DNA of 64,000 nt from Agathobacter sp. (GTDB lineage: Bacteria; Bacillota; Clostridia; Lachnospirales; Lachnospiraceae): contig JALEZW010000024.1 in the NCBI GenBank assembly GCA_022772675.1, positions 1-64,000 of the forward strand, written 5' to 3'. A model generated the notes under the pieces. The model worked only from the letters and a program-made list of their open reading frames with translations, was not told the DNA's origin and did not search any database. This document shows positions 24,286-33,305 of this stretch, piece by piece. How positions within the stretch are numbered: position 1 is the stretch's first letter; every line of letters starts with the position of its first letter. The translations under genes were made by a program, and so were the position numbers.

Positions 24286-25293
24286 TTATTTCTTTCCTGG
24301 AGTCGCAATATAATCCACCGGTTCCAATTCACAACTTTTATCAATTGCACCATTCAACCGGTAGTAATTAACAGAGTCACTGTTACTTGACAGATTATAT
24401 ATTCGGTAAATATAATACAACTCTTCATATTTTTTAGAAGCTTTCAGCTCATTTCTAGATACATAAAACGGCATATTTTTATCCCCTGCGGTCGCTTTTA
24501 CCTCAATATAAATTTCCTGTTCACTACCGTCTTCATCCACATCCATCGATATAATATCATATCCCAACCCATCTTTTACCTTCGCCACGTGTGCAATCTT
24601 TGGAATAAGATCTTCCCGATGCAGTGATTCGAGCCTTCTTTTTTCAATTTCAATTACAAGTTCTTCCCCCATATTTCCTTTTGCTTTTCTGTTATGTGCC
24701 TTTACCGCCGCTTCATCCGCAGACATGCTTTTTCTTACTTTATTACAGCTAGTCCGAATAACGTCACCAGCATTCGGCGGAACTTCTTCAGTGATTTTCA
24801 TTTCTGATACAGGAACCATATAGGATATCTCAATATTATTCTCTTCATCTGGCTCCTTCATTTCATCTATTTCATCGATATCAAACAGATCACGCCACTT
24901 CGTATCAGACAATATACCGATTACTGGCATATCATCATGTTCTTTAAAATATATATACCAATAATCACCCTTATGAAATAGCGACATCTGCTCCCGTTTA
25001 AAATAAATTGTCATTTCATCCTTATCAGGCTTGGAAAACTTACACGAAATTTTTAATGTATCAGAATTATATATTTTACTCTTCTCACATACCTTGAATT
25101 CAATGTCTTGATCATCACCGGATCCCGCTCGCGGAATATTATCATATCCCAAATGATTCACTAGAAGATTTCTGATTACAGATTTTACATTAAAAGTCCC
25201 TTTTTGGATCTCCCTATCTGTAAAAGCAGTATAGGCTCCCTCCTCTGCGCCAAAATATTCCAACATCTCTTTTGAAAAACTACCAGTTGTCAT
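24286..25293 (-). CDS. DUF3883 domain protein, last gene of the R-M operon
   Basis: A 335-aa protein starting MTTGSFSKEMLEYFG; its ATG overlaps the vsr stop codon as TAATG and uses AGGAGGAG inside vsr. The C-terminal half (about 205-300) matches the DUF3883 pattern: NMGEELVIEIEKRRL, GYDIISMDVDEDG, IYIEVKAT and a following Ser/Asn strand. The D...EVK arrangement is that of PD-(D/E)XK nucleases. The N-terminal 200 residues are unknown. DUF3883 domains recur in restriction and antiphage operons. It is translated together with the methylase and Vsr. Confidence 0.78.
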   Translation of the reverse strand: MTTGSFSKEMLEYFGAEEGAYTAFTDREIQKGTFNVKSVIRNLLVNHLGYDNIPRAGSGDDQDIEFKVCEKSKIYNSDTLKISCKFSKPDKDEMTIYFKREQMSLFHKGDYWYIYFKEHDDMPVIGILSDTKWRDLFDIDEIDEMKEPDEENNIEISYMVPVSEMKITEEVPPNAGDVIRTSCNKVRKSMSADEAAVKAHNRKAKGNMGEELVIEIEKRRLESLHREDLIPKIAHVAKVKDGLGYDIISMDVDEDGSEQEIYIEVKATAGDKNMPFYVSRNELKASKKYEELYYIYRIYNLSSNSDSVNYYRLNGAIDKSCELEPVDYIATPGKK

Positions 25294-25718
25294 TATGTCT
25301 CCTCCTGTCTTTGCAATTCCGATTCTAACGCTTCCATTGTCTGCAAAAAATTCTTTTCCAGTTCGCATTCCCATATTATAATTACCTTCCATCCCATCTG
25401 TTCAAGCTGCTCTTGTTTTATCCTATCATTTCTTACATTCTTCTCAAATTTATCATTCCAGAACTCCGTCCTTGTTTTAGGAACAGTCGCATTTTTACAA
25501 CCAGAATGCCTATGCCAGAAACAGCCATGTATAAATATCGCTGTTTTATATTTAGGTAAAACAATATCCGGTTTTCCAGGATACCGTTTATCATTTTTCC
25601 TGAAACGGTACCCCTTACTAAAGAGGTATTGACGGACTATAACTTCAATTTTTGTATCTTTTCCTTTTATCCGGCTCATATTCCAGCTTCTATGTTCCGG
25701 CGTCAGTTTATCGCTCAT
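25293..25718 (-). CDS. vsr: Very short patch repair (Vsr) endonuclease
   Basis: A 141-aa protein that begins with the typical DKLTPEHRSWNMSRIKGKDT and shows the residues of the Vsr active site at the same numbers as in E. coli: Asp51 (GKPDIVLP), His64 and His69 (HGCFWHRH). A structural zinc-type Cys follows. Vsr nicks beside T:G mismatches made by deamination of 5-methylcytosine and therefore accompanies C5 methylases; Vsr-like enzymes also serve as restriction nucleases in some MORC-type systems. It overlaps the methylase gene by four bases. Confidence 0.93.
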   Translation of the reverse strand: MSDKLTPEHRSWNMSRIKGKDTKIEVIVRQYLFSKGYRFRKNDKRYPGKPDIVLPKYKTAIFIHGCFWHRHSGCKNATVPKTRTEFWNDKFEKNVRNDRIKQEQLEQMGWKVIIIWECELEKNFLQTMEALESELQRQEET

Positions 25719-26872
25719 CTTTTTGGCAGAGTTGCCATCTCTGCAATGATATTTTTTGCTATCGCTCTAACAACCGGAACTGCAACTGAATTTCCAAATT
25801 GTTTGTATGCTCTTGTATCTGAAACAGGAATGATAAACTCCTCTGGGAATCCTTGCAGACGAGCACATTCTCTTGGTGTCAATTTTCTGGGTAGTTTCCC
25901 TTCTCCCTGGTCAATCAGAATTTCACTACCATCTTTGTAATAACGGGCACTAAGTGTATTGGTATATTCAGATTCTGCATCAAAAATTGAGAATCCAAAC
26001 CCATTGCCCCTTTTTTTATGTTCTTCCTTCCGTCTTTTATGTCCATCATACAATCGCTGGCTAATCGTATATTTAGGATCGACATTGTTCTCCAATATAT
26101 CTCCTAGTCTGGTAGGTGTTTTAGGCGGAGTTGGAAATTCAAATTCATAGTCTTCCGGTAGATCAAAATATTCTCTATTAAGTCCAACAATATAAATTCT
26201 TTCTCTATTCTGGGGGACTCCAAAATCTCTCGCGCGTAAAACAGCTGAATTTACAGAATAATTCATTGCCTTCAAATGTTCTTCTATTACTTTATACGTT
26301 CTGCCCTTATCGTGCCCCTTCAACTGCTTGACATTTTCCAGGAGAAAAGCTTTCGGTCTTTTTTCTTTGATAATTCTTTCTATATCAAAAAATAATGTTC
26401 CACGTGTATCAGAAAATCCTTTATGTAATCCCGCTTGCGAAAATGGCTGACAGGGAAAGCCACCCAGTAAAATATCAAAATCAGGAATCTCTTTTTCATT
26501 TACTTGTGTAATATCCCCATAGATAACACCGCCAAAATTCATTCTATATGTTTTCTGCGCAAAATGATCCCACTCGGAAGTAAATACGCATTCTCCTCCC
26601 AATTCCTGAAAGGGTATACGTATTCCTCCTATACCTGCGAACAGATCTATGTAACGAAATCTTGGCTTTATCGGCTTTTTAATAAATGGTGTCACCGTCG
26701 CAAATGACATGATTTTTTTATATTCTATGTCATTCGGAACCGAAAGGCCCTTTTCCCACAATCGGAATTCCTTATCACCGTTTTTTCCCATACCAATGGC
26801 ATCAGATAATTCTTTAACTGTTAATCCAAGTTCTTCTCTTCTAATCTTTATTGCTTCCGATTTCTGCATCAT
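25715..26872 (-). CDS. dcm: DNA (cytosine-5) methyltransferase with N-terminal HTH
   Basis: A 385-aa enzyme. Residues 1-55 form an XRE-like helix-turn-helix (RREELGLTVKELSDAIGM), which may autoregulate. The catalytic part contains motif I DLFAGIGG (76-83), motif IV GFPCQPFSQAG with the catalytic Cys141, motif VI ENVKQL (179 on), motif VIII QNRERIYIVG and motif X FGNSVAVPV. It would methylate the host sites of the restriction system; the target sequence cannot be read. It overlaps the HNH gene by 32 bases and the vsr gene by four, within a single operon. Confidence 0.95.
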   Translation of the reverse strand: MMQKSEAIKIRREELGLTVKELSDAIGMGKNGDKEFRLWEKGLSVPNDIEYKKIMSFATVTPFIKKPIKPRFRYIDLFAGIGGIRIPFQELGGECVFTSEWDHFAQKTYRMNFGGVIYGDITQVNEKEIPDFDILLGGFPCQPFSQAGLHKGFSDTRGTLFFDIERIIKEKRPKAFLLENVKQLKGHDKGRTYKVIEEHLKAMNYSVNSAVLRARDFGVPQNRERIYIVGLNREYFDLPEDYEFEFPTPPKTPTRLGDILENNVDPKYTISQRLYDGHKRRKEEHKKRGNGFGFSIFDAESEYTNTLSARYYKDGSEILIDQGEGKLPRKLTPRECARLQGFPEEFIIPVSDTRAYKQFGNSVAVPVVRAIAKNIIAEMATLPKR

Positions 26873-27713
26873 TAGTCTCCTGTTCTCTATTCATATCTTG
26901 CATAAGATGCCTCAATTCTTCCGGGTCCATGGGAGGATCCACTCTATGAAGCATCGCATGGCAATTAGGGCATACCGGTATCAAATCGGTTGTCGGGTCA
27001 AGATAATACTGGTTTTCATATGATGATACCTTTTTGATATGATGAACATGAATAAAATGATGTCCCAATCCGCCATAAACTTGTTCAAAATCAAATCCAC
27101 AAATTTTACACAGGTATCCATTAACTGCCAGACACAATTCCCTATTTGCAGGATTTCTTTCGTATTTGTTTACAAGTGCCTTCTGTACGCCTCCTTCGAG
27201 ATACCTTTTTTCTTTCACATCAGATGATTCAACATTCAAAAGCGCCAGCATCATTCCAACTGATATCCCTGCCCATTCAACCGCTGTAGATACTTGAGTA
27301 TCATTTTCCATTTCACCTGCCATTATCCTAGTTGCACGTATTCCAAATTTTTCCCAGTCTCCGTCCCACGAAGATGGTTTACGCATATCTCTGGACTGCT
27401 GGTTAATATAAACCTCCACCTTTGCTTTTTTCTCCATAAACAAATCAAGATATTTCAAAAATACTACCCGTTTTTCCATTCCGGCATGCTGTATATCATC
27501 AATCATACCAGCTGCATATTTTTGCGGCTGGATCTCAATTATCAGTCTGATATTCTGCCTAAAAGAAAGTCTAACCTCGAACAATTCCTCCAGTTCATTC
27601 TCTGGTACAATTATATATATTGGATCATTATATTCCTTTTTGTAATTTACAGAAAAAGGAATATCATATTTCTTCTCCAGATCTCTCTTTATAGCTATGC
27701 AATCTGTATTCAT
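26841..27713 (-). CDS. HNH endonuclease of the R-M operon
   Basis: A 290-aa protein. Residues 1-190 form an unknown N-terminal domain, perhaps for target recognition. The HNH nuclease is at about 200-257: CKICGFDF, then HHFIHVHHIKKVSS, then DLIPVCPNCHAMLHR, with two CxxC pairs holding zinc and the catalytic His in HVHHI. It is the most obvious double-strand cleaving component of the operon and lies two bases after the GHKL ATPase gene. Its cleavage site and dependence on methylation are unknown. Confidence 0.88.
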   Translation of the reverse strand: MNTDCIAIKRDLEKKYDIPFSVNYKKEYNDPIYIIVPENELEELFEVRLSFRQNIRLIIEIQPQKYAAGMIDDIQHAGMEKRVVFLKYLDLFMEKKAKVEVYINQQSRDMRKPSSWDGDWEKFGIRATRIMAGEMENDTQVSTAVEWAGISVGMMLALLNVESSDVKEKRYLEGGVQKALVNKYERNPANRELCLAVNGYLCKICGFDFEQVYGGLGHHFIHVHHIKKVSSYENQYYLDPTTDLIPVCPNCHAMLHRVDPPMDPEELRHLMQDMNREQETNDAEIGSNKD

Positions 27714-27715
27714 AC

Positions 27716-29353
27716 TTATTCGTCATCCTCATCTTCTTCTGGATCCGGTAAATCTGCAACCAGTGTTTTCAAAATTCTGGATACCGCTATTCGCATTTCC
27801 TCATACTGTTCTTTTATTTGTTCATTATATGTTTTATGCTCAGCCTCCGCCAATGCCCATAACAAAGCATCCATTCCTGTCACCATTACATTCTGCGCAA
27901 GAATCGGCGCATATATCTTCTGATAATAAGGATGACTCTGGTTTATCTGTACTGCATGTTTTCCATCAGCAATACATGGCTCCCATAGCTGCCCATATTC
28001 CAAAGTAGGCTTTGGTATTACCCTCACCTGTCCGGGCTTCGGATTGGAAATAATTGTTATTTTATGAGTAAATGTACCATTCTGATTCTCAATCGTTGCT
28101 TCATCCGGTTTCGTAACAGTTATCTTTGCACTCTCAACACTTTGTGCTTTCTCATCAATGTTACGATTGGATTCTGCGTGTGCATCCCTCTTTTCCGCGT
28201 TCTTACAAACCTGTTGAGCAGTTCCGTGTCGATATCTTTCCGCAGCTGCTCTTCTTGGTGCAGGTATAAACGACCCCTTAATATAATCCAGAATTTCTTC
28301 TGCCGGAAGAATTCTTGACTTCTTAATATCAACATTAAACGCATCATCCAATTGATGATCAAAAGAAAACTCTACTCTAAGTAAGGCCCCATGCGATTCC
28401 TTTGTAAATAAATCCAGCCAGTCTCCATAATGTATTAAACGATTTTCTCTGTATACATAAAAACCTTGCATATCATTCCCTAATCGTGCTTCTTTTGCAG
28501 CTTTAGGCGTTGAAAAACTATCTTTATTAGGCAACAAATATGCTCTTAACGTAAAACTTGGACTGGAACCATCCGGCATATCAACATCAATCTCTTCATC
28601 CGCAAGCTTTTCTGTCAACGATTCTGAAACAGCAAAAGGATCCCACGCATCAATTTTAACTCCATTAATTTGAATATCTACATTGTTGGCTCTTTTATCA
28701 TCATGATCAAGAAATCTTTGATATACCATGCCAACATGAAACTGTAAGTCACTTATTTTTCTTTTTAGTGCATTTTTTGCATTACCAAAATTACTATAAC
28801 TCTTTAAAAGCCTATCTACTTTTTCCCAGATAACAAGTGTCCCTGTTCCCCCCTCTGCGGTTTCATCCAAAATATCTGTTTCATCGCGACTTGGTTCCAT
28901 CATTTTTAATTTCCATTCATGTTTTTGTGCTACATAATCCAAATCCCATTGAGCCTTTCGAACTACACCATCTTCACCTCTTGACGCTACAGACAATGAT
29001 CTGCAAAAAGCCGTAGATGCTGTCTTTAAACCCAAACCGAATTTTCCCAAACTACCAAGATCAGCTCTGACTTTTGATCCATATGTCATGGCATTTATAA
29101 GGCCTTTCTGATCCATGCCAGTGCCATTATCTGCAATATATACAGTAATAATACCAGCCGGATCCATATTAATGATAATATTCACTTTTGACGCATTTGC
29201 AGCTATTGAATTGTCAATAATATCAGCAATAGCAGTATTAAAATTATATCCCGTATCACGTAACCCTTCTACAATACGCTCTGGATCAGGCGGACAGTTA
29301 ACATCGTTTTCTTCTATCTCCGTACCAAAATCAATTTTTGTCTTAACCATCAT
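27716..29353 (-). CDS. MutL/MORC-like GHKL ATPase
   Basis: A 545-aa protein. The GHKL ATP-binding motifs are clear: N-box AIADIIDNSI (41-50), G1 box DNGTGM (75-80) and G2 box GKFGLGLK (103-110). The residue at the place of the MutL catalytic Glu is Asp44. A second domain follows (to about 340) and a C-terminal region with an acidic end (DPEEDEDDE). GHKL ATPases of this MutL/MORC type were predicted from comparative genomics (Iyer, Abhiman and Aravind, 2008) to be ATP-driven clamps in restriction-modification operons together with SNF2 helicases and C5 methylases, which is just the neighbourhood here. Start overlaps the helicase gene by 11 bases. Confidence 0.88.
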   Translation of the reverse strand: MMVKTKIDFGTEIEENDVNCPPDPERIVEGLRDTGYNFNTAIADIIDNSIAANASKVNIIINMDPAGIITVYIADNGTGMDQKGLINAMTYGSKVRADLGSLGKFGLGLKTASTAFCRSLSVASRGEDGVVRKAQWDLDYVAQKHEWKLKMMEPSRDETDILDETAEGGTGTLVIWEKVDRLLKSYSNFGNAKNALKRKISDLQFHVGMVYQRFLDHDDKRANNVDIQINGVKIDAWDPFAVSESLTEKLADEEIDVDMPDGSSPSFTLRAYLLPNKDSFSTPKAAKEARLGNDMQGFYVYRENRLIHYGDWLDLFTKESHGALLRVEFSFDHQLDDAFNVDIKKSRILPAEEILDYIKGSFIPAPRRAAAERYRHGTAQQVCKNAEKRDAHAESNRNIDEKAQSVESAKITVTKPDEATIENQNGTFTHKITIISNPKPGQVRVIPKPTLEYGQLWEPCIADGKHAVQINQSHPYYQKIYAPILAQNVMVTGMDALLWALAEAEHKTYNEQIKEQYEEMRIAVSRILKTLVADLPDPEEDEDDE

Positions 29354-31253
29354 TTTCCTCCTTAATTGGCGATATGTTCAATGCCGCAATTATATCTGCC
29401 CGATTTTCTACCATTCCATCGGTTCCTACCACAGCGGCTGATGCCATTTCACGTTTACGCTCAATTCTTTCATTAACTATCTGTTCTACAGTATCCTCAT
29501 AATATAGGCGATATACAAAAACTGTTTTTTGTTGACCACGTCTATATGCCCTTGCCGATGCCTGATCCTCTAATGCTGGATTCCATTCCAAATTATAATG
29601 AATTACATGATTAGCAGAAGTAATATTCAATCCAGTCCCTGCTGCTCTGGGATTAAGTACCAGCAACGCACTTCCTTGAAATTCATTAAATGAATCCACG
29701 ATTGACTGACGTTCTCCGACCGGTGTGGATCCATTAATCTTCCATACTGGTATATCATATCTCGTAGACACATCTTTACCTATTATTTCAAACATTTTTT
29801 GATATGACGTAAACACAATAACCTTTTCTCCAAGTGAACAAACTTCTTCCAGTATCTCACAAAATCTCTGGTATTTGACAGATGCTGTATAATAATCCCT
29901 ACAGTCTTCCTCACATATCGCAGGGTGTGTACAAAACATCCGAAGTTTTTGAAGAACCCCAAGATTTATATTGCCCTTCTGTGAAGAGGCTCTCGCATTC
30001 TCTCGGAACGTCTCATATCTCATTCCCTCAGCTGATGACATAACTAACGGCTGCGGAATAACTATTTTATCCGGTAAGTCTGTAGCAACATCCTTTACCA
30101 TCCTGCGAATCATAATAGGCGATAACATCGGCTCGATTTTATCTGCACCATCTAAATCATCGGTAATAGTCCTCGCATATTCTTCCTGTGTTCCAAATAA
30201 TCCTGGAATTACAAAATCAACCAATGACCATATATCAGATACGTGATTCTCAAATGGTGTACCAGTTACCGCAATACTACGTCTTCTTGGTATTTTCTTT
30301 ACAAACTTAGTCCTCTCACTGTCCGGATTCTTAATATTTTGTGCTTCATCTAACACAACCAGTTTCCACTCAACCATATTTAAAATCGAAGCATCATTTA
30401 CGGCAATGGAATAGGAAATAATAACAACATCATAATTATCAAATTCATTAAAACGACCTGTTCTATGAGCCCCATGGTGTACACAACATCTTAAATCAGG
30501 TGCAAATTTTTCACACTCTCTCTTCCAGTTTTGCAATAATGATACAGGAGCCACTACTAGCATCGGAGTATTCCCCTTGTTTTTATAATCCAGCATCAAT
30601 GTAATCACTTGAAGGGTTTTGCCAAGTCCCATCTCATCTCCCAAAATGCATCCACCATTCTCTTCCAACATATATCTCATCCAGAAATATCCTGTTTTCT
30701 GATAAGTATATAGCTTTGCGTTTAATTTTCTCGGTAACTCAGCATATATGTCAACGGGTTTATTTAAAAGGCTTATCTTAACATTATTGATAACTGTCCC
30801 TTTTTCAAAACTATCCTGATTTTTGATTATTTCAATATATTGCGCACAGGTTAATCGCCCACAACTTTTCACACCAGCTTTTCTGAATATTTCAGCCAAC
30901 TCTTGAATGCTTCCGGAGACATAAAACCATTCATCACCATGTATACACTGATCAATAATTTCACCCTCTATCATGTCTATGACAATTTTCTTACCTTTTC
31001 GCATTACATATAGCAGTAACATAATTTCGTCATTTTCACTATCTAACTGGCATTTTATTGGAGAACCTATTTTTGAAAAATGAACATTTGAGAACTCATC
31101 TCTTAATTTTCGACAAGGTATGTCTGCAATAAAGCTATCAGCCTCATTATCCAAAACCCTATAGACTTCCTCTCCATTTGGGTGAAATAATTGGTTTTCA
31201 TAAATAAATGCTATGTGGTTATTGCTGATAGTCCATCTGCCGGTCAATCTCAT
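29343..31253 (-). CDS. SNF2-family DNA translocase
   Basis: A 636-aa protein. Residues 1-170 form an unknown N-terminal region. The helicase core has motif I DEMGLGKT (206-213), II VLDEAQNIKN, III AVTGTPFEN, V AAGTGLNI and VI with QASARAYRRGQ, all marks of SNF2 enzymes. Such motors move on duplex DNA and, in restriction systems, probably drive the complex to the cleavage site. The start overlaps the stop of the 376-aa gene by four bases and the end overlaps the GHKL gene, so the three are made together. Confidence 0.93.
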   Translation of the reverse strand: MRLTGRWTISNNHIAFIYENQLFHPNGEEVYRVLDNEADSFIADIPCRKLRDEFSNVHFSKIGSPIKCQLDSENDEIMLLLYVMRKGKKIVIDMIEGEIIDQCIHGDEWFYVSGSIQELAEIFRKAGVKSCGRLTCAQYIEIIKNQDSFEKGTVINNVKISLLNKPVDIYAELPRKLNAKLYTYQKTGYFWMRYMLEENGGCILGDEMGLGKTLQVITLMLDYKNKGNTPMLVVAPVSLLQNWKRECEKFAPDLRCCVHHGAHRTGRFNEFDNYDVVIISYSIAVNDASILNMVEWKLVVLDEAQNIKNPDSERTKFVKKIPRRRSIAVTGTPFENHVSDIWSLVDFVIPGLFGTQEEYARTITDDLDGADKIEPMLSPIMIRRMVKDVATDLPDKIVIPQPLVMSSAEGMRYETFRENARASSQKGNINLGVLQKLRMFCTHPAICEEDCRDYYTASVKYQRFCEILEEVCSLGEKVIVFTSYQKMFEIIGKDVSTRYDIPVWKINGSTPVGERQSIVDSFNEFQGSALLVLNPRAAGTGLNITSANHVIHYNLEWNPALEDQASARAYRRGQQKTVFVYRLYYEDTVEQIVNERIERKREMASAAVVGTDGMVENRADIIAALNISPIKEENDG

Positions 31254-32380
31254 TTCCCCCCTATCTTCTTGATACTATTTGCTGAGATAGATATTCTATG
31301 TCTTGTCGGTATTGAGCTAATCGGATGCTCAACAGAATCCACATCATAGTCCTGTGTATCCTCTGCCACTATAGGAATATCATATGTCCTCCCTTCTAGA
31401 TTTGCAGTAAAGCTACTTAACTCTTTCGTCAATGCAAGTAATTTAGGACTTGACCCGTAAGCATTAACAATCTCTGCCACGTATCCTTGACTCGCATTTA
31501 CTAAATTTAGCATATTAAGCACTACCGAATAGTAGAAATCACCTCGATCAACAGTCTTCTGACCAGACCACCACGAATAATCCGTCGCAAACCTCCACAG
31601 CCTGTCTACTGCCTTTTTAGCATTATATCCCGATTCAACATCTACCTGTAACACTTTATTTCCAGTTGAAATAAATGCAGCTTTATCAACAGTGTGTGGT
31701 TGATCTCGTAAAGTTCTTGCATAAACATCCACACGCTGATGCTGCATCTCACTTACCTTTTCAAAATAAGTTTTATATCTTTGTAATTCATTATATACGC
31801 CTACCGCATATGATGCCATAACAAACCACTGATTTGGAACAAAAATATTCCTAGCTGTGGACGTCGTTATTACCGAAGTCGCTGTGTTATATTCAATCTT
31901 TGCTTTATTCTTGTCCAAATATTCTTCATAAGCATCTTTGAATTCCCGAGTCAACTCAATATCCTGCCACATAAAATCCTGATTATAATGGATTGTAGAT
32001 TGTCTTATAAGTGCTCTCAAATCTTTTAAAATATCAATATTTTCCATATTCAAATCACCATTTGCCATATGTAGTATTTCTTTCACAAGGATTTCAATTT
32101 GCTCATCTGTGTAATGAGCCATTTCATCAAATACCTCTTGGCGAGATGCCCTTAATTCTCTTTGATACCAGCCTTTGCGCCCATTATCAAAATATGGATC
32201 AAACTCATCTCTCATATTCTTAATATTATTAGGATTTTCATTAAGAATATTGCCTATCTCATGAAAGGCTTCTGTAAAACTCTTATACCCCAAGGCCCGC
32301 ACTGCTTTCATATCACATCGTGATAAATAATATGATACTATTAGTCCTGCCTGTTTTTTAGTTCTTTGTCCTTTGCTCAT
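31250..32380 (-). CDS. 376-aa protein of unknown function, R-M operon
   Basis: A soluble protein without recognised catalytic motif. The first 90 residues (ALGYKSFTEAFHEIG, then FDPYFDNGRKGWYQRELR) resemble a small domain that I associate with restriction-type loci, but I cannot name it. The remaining part is helical and ends basic. It sits second in the operon, between the XRE regulator and the SNF2 gene (four-base overlap), so it is likely an integral component, perhaps the specificity subunit. Confidence 0.65.
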   Translation of the reverse strand: MSKGQRTKKQAGLIVSYYLSRCDMKAVRALGYKSFTEAFHEIGNILNENPNNIKNMRDEFDPYFDNGRKGWYQRELRASRQEVFDEMAHYTDEQIEILVKEILHMANGDLNMENIDILKDLRALIRQSTIHYNQDFMWQDIELTREFKDAYEEYLDKNKAKIEYNTATSVITTSTARNIFVPNQWFVMASYAVGVYNELQRYKTYFEKVSEMQHQRVDVYARTLRDQPHTVDKAAFISTGNKVLQVDVESGYNAKKAVDRLWRFATDYSWWSGQKTVDRGDFYYSVVLNMLNLVNASQGYVAEIVNAYGSSPKLLALTKELSSFTANLEGRTYDIPIVAEDTQDYDVDSVEHPISSIPTRHRISISANSIKKIGGK

Positions 32381-32391
32381 AATGACTCCTC

Positions 32392-32604
32392 TTAATTATC
32401 CATCTTAAAGCTGATCAAATCGCCTATATCACAATTGAAATGAGCACATATTCTTGCAAGAACATCTAAAGAAACATTTTCCCCTTTTCCCATTTTTGCA
32501 ATAGTAGATGAGCTAATTCCCAATTCTTCCGCTAAGTCTTTCTTTTGCATTCCATGGTCAATTAAAATTTTCCATAATCCGTTATATGATGTTTTCATAT
32601 TCAC
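32392..32604 (-). CDS. XRE-family regulator of the R-M operon
   Basis: A 70-aa protein consisting of one Cro/C1-type helix-turn-helix (KKDLAEELGISSSTIAKMGK). It is the first gene of the defence operon, 11 bases before the 376-aa gene, in the position of the controller (C) proteins that delay restriction relative to methylation after entry into a new host. ATG at 32604 with AGAGGTAT upstream. Probably controls its own promoter at 32643. Confidence 0.85.
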   Translation of the reverse strand: MNMKTSYNGLWKILIDHGMQKKDLAEELGISSSTIAKMGKGENVSLDVLARICAHFNCDIGDLISFKMDN

Positions 32605-32642
32605 AATACCTCTAAACCATACTCCCCTATTTTTTCCGTACG

Positions 32643-32651
32643 ATTATAGCA
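32643..32651 (-). promoter_or_regulatory. Extended -10 promoter of the R-M operon
   Basis: Minus-strand TGCTATAAT, an extended -10 element, 39 bp before the XRE start; no -35 at 17 bp is evident (a TTGTAG box lies 22 bp up). The rest of 32605-32982 is AT-rich, contains no gene and ends in the stem-loop at 32911. Confidence 0.5.
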
Positions 32652-32910
32652 TATCACACATATTCATTTTCTACAATACGAGTATTTAGGTTCTTAAAGT
32701 TTTTTTTTACCCGTAAAAACTATTATTACATAAAATCAAAGTTAATCATATTATAATGATCAACATTTTATCTATCCTATTTTGCTCTATTTTTGCCATC
32801 ACTATATCAGGCTGAATTGAGATCCGAACACTTGGTATAGCGAAGTATTACACTCTTTTTTCTGCAATGCTTAAACCAATATGAGTGTTAATTTTCTAAA
32901 TTATATTGGC

Positions 32911-32962
32911 AAACAAAATGGACAGCCACCGTAGCATTTCCTACGTTGACTGTCCAAAATGT
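32911..32962 (-). terminator. Stem-loop after the 90-aa gene
   Basis: The minus strand reads ATTTTGGACAG(T)C...GCTGTCCATTTTGT around a core ACGTAG / CTACG with loop GAAATG. It lies about 20 nt after the 32983-33255 gene and separates element backbone from defence cargo. The U-tract is short, so its strength is uncertain. Confidence 0.6.
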
Positions 32963-32982
32963 TTCCTTTTTATATGTATCTG

Positions 32983-33255
32983 TCACCTCATAAATTCCTC
33001 CCACTTCTCCTCTGCCGTCATCTCCCGGTTCTCCAAAATTTCCGTAAACACACGGTAATTCTCCGAATCCTCCTCCATATCATCCGACTTCCGAAATCTT
33101 TCCGCTGCGTTATCCCGCAGCACCTCCCACAGCAGATAAACTGACGTGCATTCCCCTTCATCCAGGCCGCACCCTGACAGGATCCTGCTGGCTTCCTCTA
33201 TCTTCATGATTCCCTCTGCCACGCGAATCAGCTTGATGTAATCTTCTTTTCTCAT
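32983..33255 (-). CDS. 90-aa hypothetical protein downstream of repA
   Basis: An acidic, helical protein (MRKEDYIKLIRVAEGIMKIEE..., ending in WEEFMR). ATG at 33255 with AAAGGGAGATG upstream. The 19-bp near-palindrome copy 3 lies 23 bases before the start, between it and repA. It has no recognised domain and is probably part of the replication-partition cluster. Confidence 0.6.
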   Translation of the reverse strand: MRKEDYIKLIRVAEGIMKIEEASRILSGCGLDEGECTSVYLLWEVLRDNAAERFRKSDDMEEDSENYRVFTEILENREMTAEEKWEEFMR

Positions 33256-33277
33256 ATGATCATCTCCCTTTGCCGGA

Positions 33278-33296
33278 TTTGGCCAACTTGACCAAA
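33278..33296. repeat. 19-bp near-palindrome, copy 3
   Basis: TTTGGCCAACTTGACCAAA, flanked by CCGGA and CCGG so the symmetry extends further. Located between repA and the 90-aa gene, about 1 kb from parB. Candidate operator or parS-like site. Confidence 0.65.
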
Positions 33297-33305
33297 ACCG
33301 GATTT

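Noticed and set aside
21871-32380. DISARM system (SNF2, methylase and PLD genes together)
   Set aside because: The DUF1998 (drmB) and large helicase (drmA) genes are missing and a GHKL ATPase with Vsr and HNH is present, which fits the MORC-type class instead.
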